Counted from the stretch's first letter, positions 36,333-49,196 are shown. The stretch is DNA of 64,000 bases from Adenophora triphylla var. japonica (GCA_022495995.1 JAFEMH010003611.1:62001-126000); one strand, 5' to 3'. Translations and numbers: made by a program. The notes: generated by a model from the letters alone, not told the origin.

Positions 36333-37460
36333 CTAACTTCTGAGACAGGGAATACCTCTAGTGACCTCTGAGGGATCTATCTCTCCTGAACCCGAAACAC
36401 CTACTCGACCATAGACCTTCTCTCTCGGTTCCCCTTCGCTATCTCTTTTGGTACCACCTCTTTGTCGTCCACCTTGCTGACTGCTGCCTGAAGCTCGCTC
36501 CTGTCGAAACCTTGGGCAATTCCTCCTAAAATGCCCCATCTCTCCACACTTCAAGCATTTCCCTTGCTTACTCCAACACTTGTCTTCAGAATGACCCTTC
36601 TTCTTGCAATACTCACATATCATCCCATATAGTTTGGGTATTGGCCTAGACGAGGAAGCTACCACAAGTTCCCCTCTCTTATTCCCTGAAGCTGAAGTCC
36701 TTGGTTGTCCTCTAGTGATTTTGGATCCTTGTCCTAGATACCTTGGTTTATTTCTAATCCCACCTTCCGATCTTCCACCATTTTTCTCAATGCTATTCTC
36801 GATCTCATAAGCTCTCTCTAAGGCTGTCTGATAATTGGTGAAGTTGTCAATCACTAATTTCTTTCTAAACTCAATCCTCAAACCTTTTATAAACCTATGA
36901 ACTCTTTTTGCTTCATACGATACCAAATGAGGGCAACTTCTAGCTAATTCCTCAAACACGATTACATGCGATTCACCGTCATGATCCCTTGGTCTAGACC
37001 TAAGAATTCGATCTCCTTCTTGTCCCTTGTAACCATCGAAATGAAATAATCCTCGAGCTGGCTGAGTGAAATTGTCCCAAATGCGGGCGTATGATCCCGC
37101 TCCCAACTTTCCCTCAATTTACGCCACATTTGATCGTAGGACCCTCGAAGCTTGAAAACGGCATACCTAACTTTCTCTTCGTTGCGACTCTCCATAATCT
37201 CAAAGATTTTATTCATTTTCTCTAACCAGTTTTCTGCCTTTAACGGATCCGGATATCCATTAAAACTCGGCGGATTCATCTTCACAAACCTTTCCCATCC
37301 ATCACTTTGACATCCCTCATGTTGATTCGGGCTGATCCTCTAGTCTCCATATCTGTACAAACTTCCTGAATAATTCCATCATTTCTTCATTCAGAATTCC
37401 ACCTATACCCATATCTTCTTCAATTTCTAGAACCTTTCGCTGGTCATCCTTGTTTCCGGC
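36333..37460 (-). pseudogene. gag of the TR-GAG element, broken
   Basis: The coding region starts at an internal ATG near 37460 and lies in three frames. The N-terminal part ends at a stop near 37317. The capsid domain (NPPSFNGYPDPLKAENWLEK … WRKLRESWERD) lies in 37285-36962. After a frameshift near 36960-37000 the third frame carries FEELARSCPHLVSYEAKRVH, FIKGLRIEFRKKL, and two zinc knuckles, CEYCKKKGHSEDKC and CLKCGEMGHFRRNC, both C-x2-C-x4-H-x4-C. The order and knuckles are those of Tekay-type gag. If the breaks are real, even gag is not made, so particles would also come from a partner element. Homopolymer sequencing error is a possible alternative. Confidence 0.88.
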
Positions 37461-37550
37461 CATTAGAACGAACTCCTGCATTAAACACTCGGCGTTAATT
37501 ACCACTCATTCCCACTTAGTCTAGACATCTACCCTTGACCTCTAAACTAA

Positions 37551-37562
37551 GCTCTGATACCA
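37551..37562 (-). promoter_or_regulatory. Primer-binding site for initiator tRNA-Met
   Basis: TGGTATCAGAGC on the minus strand begins two bases after the 5' LTR end. It is complementary to the 3' end of plant initiator tRNA-Met, fixing the orientation of the element. Confidence 0.95.
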
Positions 37563-37564
37563 AC

Positions 37565-40295
37565 TGTGAGCACCCCAACCCGGAACCTAAAGCGTGTCCC
37601 GAGTTGGAGAGGCTCAATCTAAGAAAAACCATCTTATATTTTTAAAACATTTATTTACCTTTAAAAGAAAACCACTTTTCAAACTTCCAAAGAAAATAAA
37701 TTGGTAAAATCTCTACTTAGAGGAAATCCAACCACAACGTTAATAAACCGTAATATGATCAATTACATTGGAAACCTTAATTAACATTTGTTTAACAAAA
37801 GGGTTTTCCATACAAATTATAAAAGAGGAATACTTAACCAATACTCCTAATAACCCACTCCTATACTTAACTTGTCAAGCCCCAAAAGCAAAAGTCCACA
37901 ATGATATCCCCGGCCTCACTGGTTCGGGTCACCTGTCTCGGAATCTAAAACAGTAAAGGGAGAGGGGTGAGAATAAATCTCAATGAGCTATTATGAATGC
38001 AGCAAGATGCCAAACAAGATGCAACACATAGCATGGTAGCACATAACACATTATAAAAGCGGTAAACACCTTACGTTACCTCATTTTACCTTTTTCCCGT
38101 CTGAACAATAAGTCGTACAACGTGGGAGTAAAACTCCACTCTTTGGTGAATTGCCTCCAGCACATTCACCTCTTATAGGACTCATACCCCAGATCCATAT
38201 AAGAAAAGATACCTATAATAGAGTATCCAAAATAATATCGCTAGCTGTAAAGCTTTAGGCTTAATACGAAGCATTCCCCCTAATCGCCAATCGCAGCGGT
38301 ATGTAAAGCCTTTTGGGTCAATACAGCTTGCACGCCCACTCTGTGGCCACAGAGGGGTAAGGTCACAGGTATAATGAACCTTCAATCATTTATAGAACAA
38401 ATCAGTAATTGATTGAATTTCATTATACCCCCTGAATGTACACATGTTCAAGCACATAATAGACACTTGAAGTAATCCACAAAAAGGGATAATAATATAA
38501 CAACATGGTAATGTATACTCATGCTAAACAGTACCATAGTGCAACAATTCATGTAATACACAATGCGTAATATCATCAATGCATATGAACACAATTAAGG
38601 TAACAATATAACCACATAATCCACACCGGGATACAATACAATCATGTACCAATAAACCCACACCGGGATACAACACAACAACTTGCCAAATAATCCATAC
38701 TTAGGATATTAAGGTATACACCAAATTCAATAATTCCACAAATTGGGATAATAATGCCACAAGGCGATACATGCTCATCTTCCATTAACGAAATAGTGAA
38801 ACTTATGGTTTCTACGCTATTTCTAACTAATCACCAAGGATAGGGGAACAATTAAAGTCACCAAGTACCATAAACCAAACCTACGAAGTCATTACTTAAC
38901 CTTGAATGATCTTAATGAAAGTGCAAGACCTACTTCCCAAGTTTGGACCACTTTCCGAACAATATTTAACTACTCCCACAATTCCATGTTGACCACATAA
39001 GAGGTCATGGCCAAGCCAAGGTATCCTACTCTAACTTAGGTTAAAGAGGATAAATTCGTATCCGGGTTGATTAGGTTCTACTAATTTATATTGGTTGGGA
39101 GTCACCATTTATAAGAGGTCAAACAACTTGCTAAACAATTCTTGTTTAAATTGAAAAAGGTTGGTTCAGGGGCTTGGGCGACCGCCCTAACCACTTGGGC
39201 GACCGCCCAAGTGGACTTCCTAGGAAATTGAGGTTTCTGCCATCTTGGGCGACCGCCCTAACCTACTTGGGCGACCGCCCAAGTGCTCTTCCAAGGCAAC
39301 CATGTTTCTGTGGCTATGGGCGCCGCCTAACCTACTTGGGCGACCGCCCAAGCCTCCCTTCAGCACAAAAACTCAGAATTTTACCCTTTTATGCCTAGGT
39401 TTCCATTCCTTCCAACTAAGCTTAAGTCAAGAACACCAAAAGATGCTTTAACCTTACCAAGTCCCATACCAACATGTAAACTCCAAAATCAAGTAACCCT
39501 AGATTATTTATCACTACAATTTCTACCCATTCCTTTAAATCTAAGTCAACTCCCATGAACCACAACATCTTTTTAAGTCATTAACCCATTTTCTAACTCC
39601 AAGAAGACTTCCAAAACATATAACAACAATCACAACACCAAGAACAACAATAGATAGTTTATGAGCAAATAAATGAAAGGAGGTCATAACAACTCACTTT
39701 TGGATTTTATAAGGAAAGATTGATCTTTCTAACTTGATGGCTTCCTCTAGGTGATCCAACTTCAATGGTGCTCTTAGACTTGATTTTTGGTGAAGAAGTG
39801 TCTTGGATTCAAAGCTTGGGAGAAGGAGTTTCCATGGAGTCTCAAAGGTTCCTCTAGGAAGGAGGAAGTATGAGGAATGAGGGAGAAGGGGGAAAGGGAG
39901 TAAGAGGAGGATAATGGAGAGGGGGGCCGATTTAAGGAGGGAGTTTGGGGGAGGGGCACTTGTCAACTAGGGAGAGAGCAAGACTTCATTTGGCCCCCCA
40001 AGGAAAATCTAGCAAAGGCTTTCTCCTCAATTTAAATTAAAACAAAACCTTATCCCATTAATTCATCCTACTCATTTAACCTCCCTACACTATTTATCAT
40101 ATTTCCATTTTTATTATTTCTTCATGGTTCTTATTTAATGTCCAATAAATTCATAAAAGATTCTAAATTTACTTCTCACCCAAATTATCTTAAATTAAGA
40201 ATTTTAAAGACATAATTGAACACATAAATTAACATAAATATTAGAAGCATCTAATATAATATTTAAAACCAGTGCCTAGGGTTGGGGTCGTTACA
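37565..40295 (-). repeat. 5' LTR of the TR-GAG element
   Basis: This LTR of 2731 bp is nearly identical to 31834-34575. Visible differences include small indels near 38190-38330 and 38525-38540 and a damaged palindrome near 39317. Confidence 0.93.
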
Positions 40296-41212
40296 ATAAT
40301 ATTTACTATGTTTCTTAAAAATATTTTTTCTAGTTATGGTTAACTAATATAGTAATCATCATATTAAATATAAAGTTATATGGGAATATTGATCTAATAT
40401 AGCAAGTTTAATATCTAATACTTACCAAATACGGAGTATGTTAACTATTAAATTAAACATTAACATTTACCCTATGTATAGTAAATATTATTAGTAACTA
40501 ATATTAAAAATATATTAAAAATTAATGTTTCTAATTATATTTCACTATAATGATATCTATTTTTTAGATAGTAAGTTTAATAGTCACCATATATTGTAAT
40601 TGTTATATTTAACCAATAGTATTAGCTTATATTAAACTAAACGGTAATAGTTACTCTATATAATTACTATTATTATTAACTAATACTATTAATAATAATA
40701 TTTAATATATATAGTCACTATTATAATTAATTAATAATAGTAATAGTAATAGTTAATATATATAATAACTATTTTAATTAACTAATAATAGTAAACTTGA
40801 TAGTTAACCTATATAGTAGTTATTATGATTAACTAATAATATTAATAGTAATGTTAACATATATATAGTAACTATTATAATTAATAAATACTATTAATAG
40901 TAATAGTGAACATATATTAACTATTATAATTAACTAATACAATTAATAATAATAATTAACGTGTATAGCAATTATTATAGTTAACTAATACAATTAATAA
41001 TAATAGTTAACTTATATAATAACTATTATAGTTAATTAATACTATTAATAGTAATAGTTAGCCTATATAATAACTATTATTATTAACAATAGTATTAGTT
41101 AATAAGGAGAATAACAAAAGTAATATAGATTTCGGGATAGTGATGAGGTGACTTTTTTTTATAATGAAGCTTCTATCAATGTATATCTACAATTTATAGA
41201 GCTACTCACCAA

Positions 41213-41218
<6 letters not shown>

Positions 41219-41272
<54 letters not shown>
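41219..41272. repeat. (TA)27 microsatellite
   Basis: An uninterrupted TA run of about 54 bases marks the right end of tandem unit copy C. Confidence 0.95.
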
Positions 41273-41275
<3 letters not shown>

Positions 41276-42053
41276 TGTTGAGTAAGCAAAATTTGTGAGT
41301 GTGTGTGTTTAAATCTACATTATTGTTTTTACAAATCGTAAACTGCGTGAGTAAGCAAAATTTGTGAGTGCTTGTGTTTTATTTGTTTTACTTTTGATTC
41401 ATAACTTTGAAAATGATGTAATCGAAGTAATTTACAATCAAAATAAGGAATTCAAATCAAAATTTGTGTTAATTTAACATTTGTAAAGACTTTATCAACA
41501 ACAAGAATTTTTGTTATATTGTTCAAAAACTTACAAAAAGGGTCAAGAGTGGGTGAAAATGTGAGGAGAGGGGGGGGGGGAGGAGACCGAGGATGTTGAT
41601 TTTTACTTTCTCAAATTTAATCTTAATTATTGTTTTCACAAATCGTAAACTTCGTGATTAAGCAAAATTTGTAAGTGCGTGTGTTTTATTTGTTTAACAT
41701 TGTATTCATTACTACTTTCCACCCTAATTAAATATCGATTTTCAAGTTTTTTTTCCAAAACGAATGTCATGTTTTTAAAAAACTTTATCCCTATATATTT
41801 CTTTATCTACTTTTTTCACTAGTTTATTTTTACTTGTAAAAGTTAACTTTTAGAAAATGGATAAAAAAATATGTATGCAACTTTACCTTTTAAAAATAAA
41901 CATTGTCAAAAATATTTTCTAAATGAAATTTGAATACTTAAGGGAATTAGATATTCATTTAGATACGAAAGAATAATTTATTTCACTTACAAGAAATTAC
42001 AAGAAATGGAAGAAAGAAAAAAAAAACTTTTTGAAAAATGAGTGTGGGTGGTG
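41273..42053. other. AT-rich DNA with degenerate direct repeats
   Basis: A phrase of the type GAGTAAGCAAAATTTGTGAG occurs near 41280, 41350 and, altered, near 41655. Each is followed by a TGTGTTT-type stretch. A G run lies at 41571-41580. There is no coding content. Confidence 0.55.
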
Positions 42054-44426
42054 TGTGGGCGCCTCCCCAACTCCCGGACCTATAAACTCGTGCCCCAAAC
42101 TTGAGGGTCTCAAAACCTCCCAATAAAAAAACTTTTGTTTAATTAACTTGGAAGTAAAAACCATCCTTTAACAAATTCAACATAACCTCTCTACTTGGAG
42201 GTAATATAAAAACCTGCTTTAACCAGTTATAACCTGTTTAAGTACAAACAGTACAAATGTAAAGGCTTACACAAGCCAACTTTGAAACCAAACCAATCCC
42301 AGTTTAATTATAACACAACATACTGAAAATGTTTTAGAAATACAACTTTCCCCAAAAGAATAACAACCATCACCTACTCCTAACTCCCAAACCAAACACA
42401 TACCCTGACAACCCCAAAAGATGTCCAAACTCCTTTCCGGCCTCACCGGTCCGGTCCTCCTGTCTCAGCGGAATCTAAAAACAGTAAAGGAAGAAGGGGT
42501 GAGAATAAATCTCAGCAAACTATTATAAATGTAACAATATGCCATATAATATGCAACACATAAACAGGTTGCTCATAATCACATTGGTAAAGCGATAAAC
42601 ACATTATGTTACCTCATTTTACCTTTCCCATCTGACCAATAAGTCGTACTGCATTGGGAGTAAAACCCCACTTATATGTGAACTGCTTAGGCATATTCAC
42701 ATCTTATAAGACCCATTTTTCAGAGAACCATATAAGACTCACAGTTATCTGTAAGGCCTGGGGGGCACGATACAGACACTGTCCCCAGTCTGTGGCCACA
42801 GTGGGGTGAACGGTCACAAGTATAACATAATCTGAGCACTTTATGGAACAATGTCTCATAAGTGATCATATTCCATTATACCCCCGACAATTAGCTGATA
42901 TAAACACATTCAAGCACATAATAAATACTTGATATTAAATTCACACCTTGGGATATCAATACATAACATGGTACTATTACTCATGTTAAACCAATCACAA
43001 TAGTGCAATATATATTTAAACACTATTGAATAACAACAATCCAACAACAGGGTATTAATACTCCTGTTCAAACCAATAAAGCAGTGCAACATGTATTTAA
43101 ACACTATGTGCACAACCAACCATGAATATGTAATCACATATGGCCACAATGTATATTAAGTAAGCCCTACATATCCATGTCGTACTATTGAACACTTTCT
43201 ATAAAGGTTCCAAAATCATTCACCAAGTTTTTATTAACTTTGGTTAAGTTTCAAATCAAGCCCTTCAACCATTTTCAAGACTATTTTTAAAGACCTTCCC
43301 TTTTTCAATTTGGACCATTTAAGATTCCATGGTAAAGTACTAATGTTGTACTTCAATTATAATTAAAGAGGAACTAAATCCATACTAGGTAGACTAGGGT
43401 TTCACAGCTTAGAAAATGGTTCAGAGGCTGCAGGGCAGGCCACGACTCGTGCCCCTTTACACCCCACTTAGATTCATTCGTCCCCTATAAGGCACGACTT
43501 GTCATGACTGAAGGACACGACTCGTGCCCTTGCCCAGAAATCAGTATCAAGGCTGAATCAACTTCAGCCAAGGCAAGAACACCAGTTTCAGTTCATTCTC
43601 AGCTATTTCAATTAAACCAACATCAGTATAAATGAGTTTTAACCATAAAACATACTCCCTCCAAGCCATATAACATGTATAATTAACAACCTTATCATTT
43701 CCAATTAAACCAACCCATAACACCAACCTTGCCATGTTCATTCAACCACAGCCAATTTTTCTTTCCATTTCCAAAGCCAAGTACAATGAACCAAACTATC
43801 AAAACTCATTTATAACATCATAATATCATCTTTATATATATTATGAACAATTATAGAAGAAAATCATAATAACTTACAAAATTATGCCGAAATAAAAAGA
43901 AGATTTGATCGGCTCTAAAAGTTCTACTCGACTTCCTAAGCAATAATTCACGATCAAAACAAAGAACGGATTGAAGGTTGAATTTAAATGAATTTCGAAA
44001 GGAAACTTAGGTTTAAGGACCTTCTTGGCTGGGAGAGAGAGCTGAGGGAGTAAAAATAGCTTCTTGAAGAAGCTTTTTCAAGATTTATATAAACTAATTA
44101 CAACTAAGCTCCTTCAAGTTCAAGACTCCTACAATCCACCACTTTATACTTATTTTTACACATAAGCTCCTTACTACTTTTTATAACATTTCATTTAAAA
44201 TTTCAAATATTATAATTTTACTACAAAAATTGCCATTTGATCCAATTAGACATAATATACTTCATATTGATTAATTAATGTATAAAATCACATAACTTAG
44301 CAAAATATGCAAATAAACACATAGCCACTCAAATTTTCATATAGGGCTTAACATGAGATGCAATGCACCCCACCCCCACGTGCTCCACGTGTCACCAAAA
44401 TGGTGCCTAGGTTTAGGGTCGTGACA
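42054..44426 (-). mobile_element. Solo LTR related to the TR-GAG LTRs
   Basis: On the minus strand it runs from TGTCACGACCCTAAACC to …GGCGCCCACA. The 5-bp flanks TGGTG and CGGTG match at 4 of 5 positions. It aligns in blocks with the TR-GAG LTR (for example CAGTAAAGGAAGAAGGGGTG and the region GCGATAAACACATTATGTTA) but is clearly another family. No internal domain or second LTR is present. Confidence 0.85.
43438..43530. repeat. CACGACTCGTG near-palindromes in the solo LTR
   Basis: CACGACTCGTGCC occurs at about 43441 and 43516, with a diverged CACGACTTGTC at about 43493. The cluster lies just after GGTTCAGAGGCT, which matches GGTTCAGGGGCT immediately before the palindrome array of the TR-GAG LTR. 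Confidence 0.85.
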
Positions 44427-44607
44427 CGGTGGCCCACCCTCACCCTAAGGTGGCAACGCCCCTGATCCCTTCCATCATTGAAAGAGGTACTCACATTCGT
44501 TTCACGCCCCAACAAAATTGAGTTCAATGTTTTAACGAGGCAAATATTGCACAATAAAAAAATTGATTATATTTTCGTCAATAAGGGCATAAAAGAATTC
44601 TAGTGTA

Positions 44608-44812
44608 CTCCCTCGGTCCTACTCAAAAAGACACAAAATTTTATTTTGAGTCTCTCATTTAAAAAGGCACACTCCCAAACACTCAAAAAATGAAAAGTTT
44701 TTAATATTTCTTTATTTATTAGAATCACTTGTTATACTTACAATAAATATCCACTTAATATTGTCTATCCCACATTCTCTTTTCTACCTCAATTTTCATA
44801 CTAACAACCAGG
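44608..44812. mobile_element. Truncated Stowaway-like MITE
   Basis: It starts CTCCCTCGGTCCTACTC after TA (44606-44607) and shares internal blocks such as ACTTACAATAAATATCCACT with the element at 9014-9300. Its right end is missing where unrelated sequence (CAGGGTCGGTCTAATGG) begins. Confidence 0.75.
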
Positions 44813-45390
44813 GTCGGTCTAATGGAATTCGGGACCCAAGGCAAGCTATTTAGTCAGGCCCTTGAACTTTCCTCACAAGCAACAATATGAGTGGTGATAG
44901 TCACGAATATATCTTTCTCTCTATTTATTCTCGTATTTCATCGTTTTTTCTATTGAATGTATTTTTTTTAATTTTATCGTTACTGAACAGTTGTTTAATC
45001 GTAAACAAACAACGAGACTTGTAGAAGTTTACTAATAAAAATATTGAGTTTTGGGCTTATATAATTGGATTTGATATTTAGATTAGGTTGAGATAACTGT
45101 AAAAATAGAAAATAAAGGAATATTTTTTAGTATTAATTGCATTTGAAGTAATATTTGACCAAAATGATAAATGCAAATAATTCATAGAAAAGAAACATTG
45201 CAATAATGTTGAAGTAATGAATTAACGATTGCAAATAATTCATTAATATATATTGCAAAAAAGAAAAATGAATTTATTAATTAAGCTTGGAAGAATAAGA
45301 GAAAAGCCAAAAAAAAAGGGAAAATAGTTTAACTAATTAATTAATTAATTAAGTTTGAAATAATGGAAGGAAATTACAAATTAAGAATAG
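44813..45390. other. Non-coding; possible end of a DNA transposon
   Basis: CAGGGTCGGTCTAATGGAAT followed by GGGACCCAAGGCAAG at 44813-44850 partly matches, in inverse, the GCAGGCCCAAC…ACCCAAGGCGAG at 58897-58925. The two may be ends of one old element enclosing 44813-58925. No target duplication is visible. The remainder is AT-rich. Confidence 0.35.
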
Positions 45391-45885
45391 GAAAAAATGC
45401 AAATATAGTACCCCCAACTCTATGGCTTGTTTGGTTTTTATACCTAAACTAGTTTTTGTTGTTGCAAGCACAGTATCTCATCTGTTTTGGATGCTCATTT
45501 AATGTGTCTATGGCTAACGACATCCATTTTTTCAGTTAAATTGACATTTGCAATGCATGTGAACCATTTTATAAAGGGTGAAATTGAAAAATCAATTTTT
45601 TAAATAAAATAAATTTAGGGGGTTCAAATTTAAAATATAAAACTAAAAGGTAAACTAAAACTAATAAAAATGTCTCATACTTAAGGAATTAAATTTAAAA
45701 CAAAAAGAAAAACCTAAAACTAAAAACTAGAGGTGGCCGGTTTGTTAAACCGGCGGTTAGCCGGTTTTCAACCTTGGAAAGTCAAACCGGAACCGAACCG
45801 CCTAACCGGCTAAACCGGTTACGGTTTAGGCGGTTCACGGTTTTAACGGTTATCCGGTTAACCTCCGGTTTGACGGTTTGGATCT

Positions 45886-46049
45886 GTTCGGCCGAGTCCT
45901 TGGTGTTGCTCGGCCGAGCAACCCTTTTAGGGTTTAGGGTTTTGAGGGTTGCTCGGCCGAGTCTTTGGTGTTGCTCAGCCGAGCAACCCTTTTAGGGTTT
46001 AGGGGTTGAGGGTTGCTCGGCCGAGTCATATAGTAGTGCTCGGTCGAGC
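45886..46049. repeat. GCTCGGCCGAGC palindromes, left subterminal cluster of the hAT
   Basis: Copies begin at 45886, 45908, 45951, 45973, 46014 and 46038, two of them perfect at the core and the rest with one or two changes. Between them lies TTTTAGGGTTTAGGG twice, resembling plant telo-boxes. Confidence 0.93.
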
Positions 46050-46610
46050 ATATCATTTTTCAGTTAATTTTTTAACAGTTTTCGTTAACTTTGTATGTAG
46101 TATATTAATTTTATTTTTTTTTTCAATTTTTTTTTTAGATAGATAAGACTATTTTGAACTTAAGTTTACTACATACATTTTTTGCAAAAAGGTTTATAAA
46201 AAAAGTTATGATTTTTTTAAGAAATAAAAGTTAACGATTTTTTGAAAAAAGTTAACTTTTAATTTTTTTCAATTTTTTTTGGATAAATAAGACTATTTTA
46301 GACTTAAGTTTACTACATACATTTTTTGAAAAAAGGTTTATAAAAAAAGTTATGAATTTTGAAAGAAAGAAAACTTAACTTTTTTTAAAAAGAAACAAAA
46401 GTATATAAAAGAAAAAAGGGACGGTACCCTTAAATTTTATTAATCAAAATAAAATTACAAAGAGGGGGACAACCAACCTTACCCTTTTATAAATAAGGGG
46501 GGACATTTAGGAGCCTTTACCTCAACCTAACTATTACAATTAATTAAAAATAAATCTAATCTAAAGTCTAAACTAATCTAATTAAAATAAAAATTAATCT
46601 AAAACATCAT

Positions 46611-48845
46611 TCATTCATCACTACTTTCCGTGGAGTCTTCGACATCGTATTGATATCTTGGATCCAATAGATCCTCATCATAAGGCATGTCTTGTTGCCT
46701 TTTTTCCGCTCTAACCCAATCGCCAAGTAAAAGTTGATGTTCCAAGTTTTCACTTGTTAGTTGAGAACGTCTTTCATCCAAAACATTTCCACCAACGCTA
46801 AATGCCGATTCAACCGCCACCGTTGAAGCGGGAGAGGCTAATACTTCTTTAGCAACTATGGAAAGTATAGGATAAATGTCTTTCCTTCTTGACCACCATT
46901 GTAAAACATCAAATTCATTTGAATTTGGATCTTGACTTAATTCAAAGTTTGTAGTGAAATACGTTTCTAACTCCACGGGAAGGTTTGATGATGATGAAGA
47001 TGAACCTCGAGAAGGACCATATTTTTTACTATACAAATTTGTAATAAAACTATATGGATCCCTACTAGTAAAACTTGGTTGGGGAGTAGAGGAATCATCT
47101 TCATGTTGTTGGCTTTGAGAAGTGTTTCCATATAAGACATTATACTCGTTAAAAAGGTTAATCAAATCATTTTTTGTGTCATTAACAATAATTGATGGAA
47201 GTTCATAACTACCGTCACCATCGGGATATAATTTCATATAATAATAAGTTATAATGGACTCTAAATCATCTAATTTAACTCGGGAATCTAATAACTTTGC
47301 AACCAAGAAAAGAGACGGAATAGTGTCAAAATATTTAAGCCACTTTTGTCTCATGTTAAAAATGCATTGGTTTAAAATAGGGCAATCTTTTAAATTGTCA
47401 AAAATAGTAACAATTGCAATACAATGCTCTAGCACCAAAACGGAAGTTGGATAATAAACTCCCGAAAAAGCCAAAGTAGCGGTATTAAAAATCTTTAAAA
47501 ATTCACATAAATTAATGCATGCATTCCAATGATGAGTAAATAGAGGTTCATGATAGCCAATTGACATAAAAAATTGCGTTAGGAGATCTTTATAAGCATA
47601 ACCATCGCTTAACATTTTATAGGTGGAATTCCACCTAGTTGGAACATCGTAAGTAAAATATTTGTCCGGCACACTTTTACTTCTTAAAAACCTTATCCAT
47701 TTTTTTTGTATTAGAATTTTTTTTTGAAATAAATTGAAGAGCTCGTCTAATTGGCTTAACATGAGTTTCTAATGCATCTAAACCATCTCTAACACATAAA
47801 TTAATTATATGACATAAACATCTAATATGAAAAAACTTACCCCCAAGTGAGGGTTGACAAACGGTAATTAAATCGGGCAAACTAGCCGTATTAGCACTTG
47901 CGTTGTCAAATGAAATAGTAAATATTTTATTTAAAATACCATATTCAAGAAAAATCTCAAGCAATTTCGCACAAATATTTTCCGCGGAATGCGGTGGCTC
48001 AAAATCTTTGTAAGCAATTAATCTTTTTTGGATTTTTCATGAATTATCTATCCAATGGCAAGTAACGCCCAAATAAGTATTTCTTTGCCAATGATCACTC
48101 CAACCATCGGCACAAATTGAAACTTTATTTTCTAATTTTGATAAAACACCAATTAAATCTTTTTTATATCTTTCAACCACTCTAGTAATATCACGTACGA
48201 GATTCGTACGTGGTACTCTCGTGGCGGCGGGGTTCAAAGAAAGGCGAGCAAAATTTTCATAAAAATCACAATCCGCAAAATTAAAAGGAAGGCCTTTAAC
48301 GCAAATAAATTTGGCTAGTTCATCCCTATAAACCCACTTGTCAAATTTAAAAAGGACGGAAGAAGGGGAAGACGAACTAGCCAAATTTAAAAGAACCTTG
48401 TGCACCCGAACCCGAACTACGTTGAAATTGTAATTGAGTTTGCGAAGCGGAAATGCCAAGTTTCTCGGGATGTTTTGCCGCCAAATGCCCGTTGAGCGTC
48501 CCATGCCCTCCGCCTCTTTTGAATGCGTAAGTCGCATTACAATAGTTGCAACATGCTCGAAAATTATAATCATCATCGGCAATAATTTTTCTTTTGGTGA
48601 AATGGATGGCGAAGGTATCGGATTGTGGCTCTCTTTCTCTAGGGGGTTGTCGTTGTCCCCGACCCCGACCACCTCCCCTAGCTCGGCTGCCCCTACCACT
48701 CCTAGCATTACCACTTTCAATTTCAACTTGTTCTTCTTCCTCATTTTGTTGAATATTTGGATTTTGATGATCAAAATCATTGTTGGGGGGGGGGAGAATC
48801 AACAACGGACTTGCCTAAATTGCTTCTTCTTTGATTTGCAGCCAT
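46611..48845 (-). pseudogene. hAT transposase with BED zinc finger, broken
   Basis: Translation would begin at ATG 48845-48843. Domains in order are a basic Arg/Gly-rich N-terminus, a BED-type zinc finger (CNYCNATYAFKRGGGHGTLN … H), the catalytic region (ICADGWSDHWQRNTYLGVTC, then FDNASANTA, then HIRCLCHIINLCVRDGLDAL), DVPTRWNSTYKML, and the C-terminal dimerisation block (ASTVAVESAFSVGGNVLDER). Breaks visible are a frameshift in the G run at 48784-48793, another near 48385, a TGA in place of a likely Trp codon at 48037-48039, and a frameshift in the T run near 47700-47707. The last 383 codons are open. This enzyme would cut and paste hAT elements; as it stands it is inactive. Two of the breaks lie in homopolymers and could be sequencing errors. 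Confidence 0.88.
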
Positions 48846-49196
48846 TTGTATAAGAGAAAATGAAGTTTGGGAACAAAATGGAGCTTAAAAATGGATGAAA
48901 ATGGAGAAAAGCACTAATTTCGTTAGAAAACTAACTGAAAATGGGACAATATTTAACTGAAAATTGGATGAGGGTGAGAGTATATGTGAATATTTGAGAG
49001 TAGAAGAGAAAGAGTAGAGAGAAATAATGTGGAAATAAAATGGAAGGAGGGAGGTGATATTTATAATTAGTAAATTAGGCAAAAAAAATATTTTTTTTTT
49101 TAATTTTTGACTGCCCAAGTTAAAAATTAACGCTAGTTTTTAGAAATAACGGCTAGTTTTTGAAAAAGTAGCCGTTGGAACATGTTCTGGCGTTAT

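Larger units (their letters stand above)
31834..40295 (-). mobile_element. Young gag-only LTR retrotransposon (TR-GAG type, Tekay-like LTRs)
   Basis: A perfect 5-bp duplication ATAAT (31829-31833 and 40296-40300) flanks two LTRs of about 2.73-2.74 kb. On the minus strand the LTR starts TGTAACGACCCCAACCC and ends …TGCTCACA, typical of Del/Tekay chromoviruses. The LTRs differ by only about a dozen substitutions and a few small indels by eye, so insertion is recent. The internal domain is only about 3.0 kb: primer-binding site, a broken gag, then about 1.75 kb without any ORF, and a purine-rich GAGAGTGAG before the 3' LTR. No protease, RT, RNase H or integrase is present. It must therefore have moved using enzymes of a related autonomous element. 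Confidence 0.93.
31655..41195. repeat. Tandem unit copy C
   Basis: This is the third copy of the unit, split by the TR-GAG retrotransposon (31834-40295). Without it the copy is about 1.07 kb. The last bases of the unit are missing before the TA microsatellite at 41219. Confidence 0.82.

Noticed and set aside
36604..36810. Plus-strand frame over the TR-GAG gag
   Set aside because: It is the reverse-strand shadow of gag, whose zinc knuckles lie on the minus strand.
45925..46010. Interstitial telomere repeats
   Set aside because: Only two TTTAGGG units occur, between GCTCGGCCGAGC copies. This is too short for telomeric DNA; it resembles a telo-box at most.
46611..48845. Active hAT transposase
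   Set aside because: A premature TGA and about three frameshifts interrupt it, and one terminal inverted repeat is degraded. Sequencing error could explain at most the homopolymer breaks.
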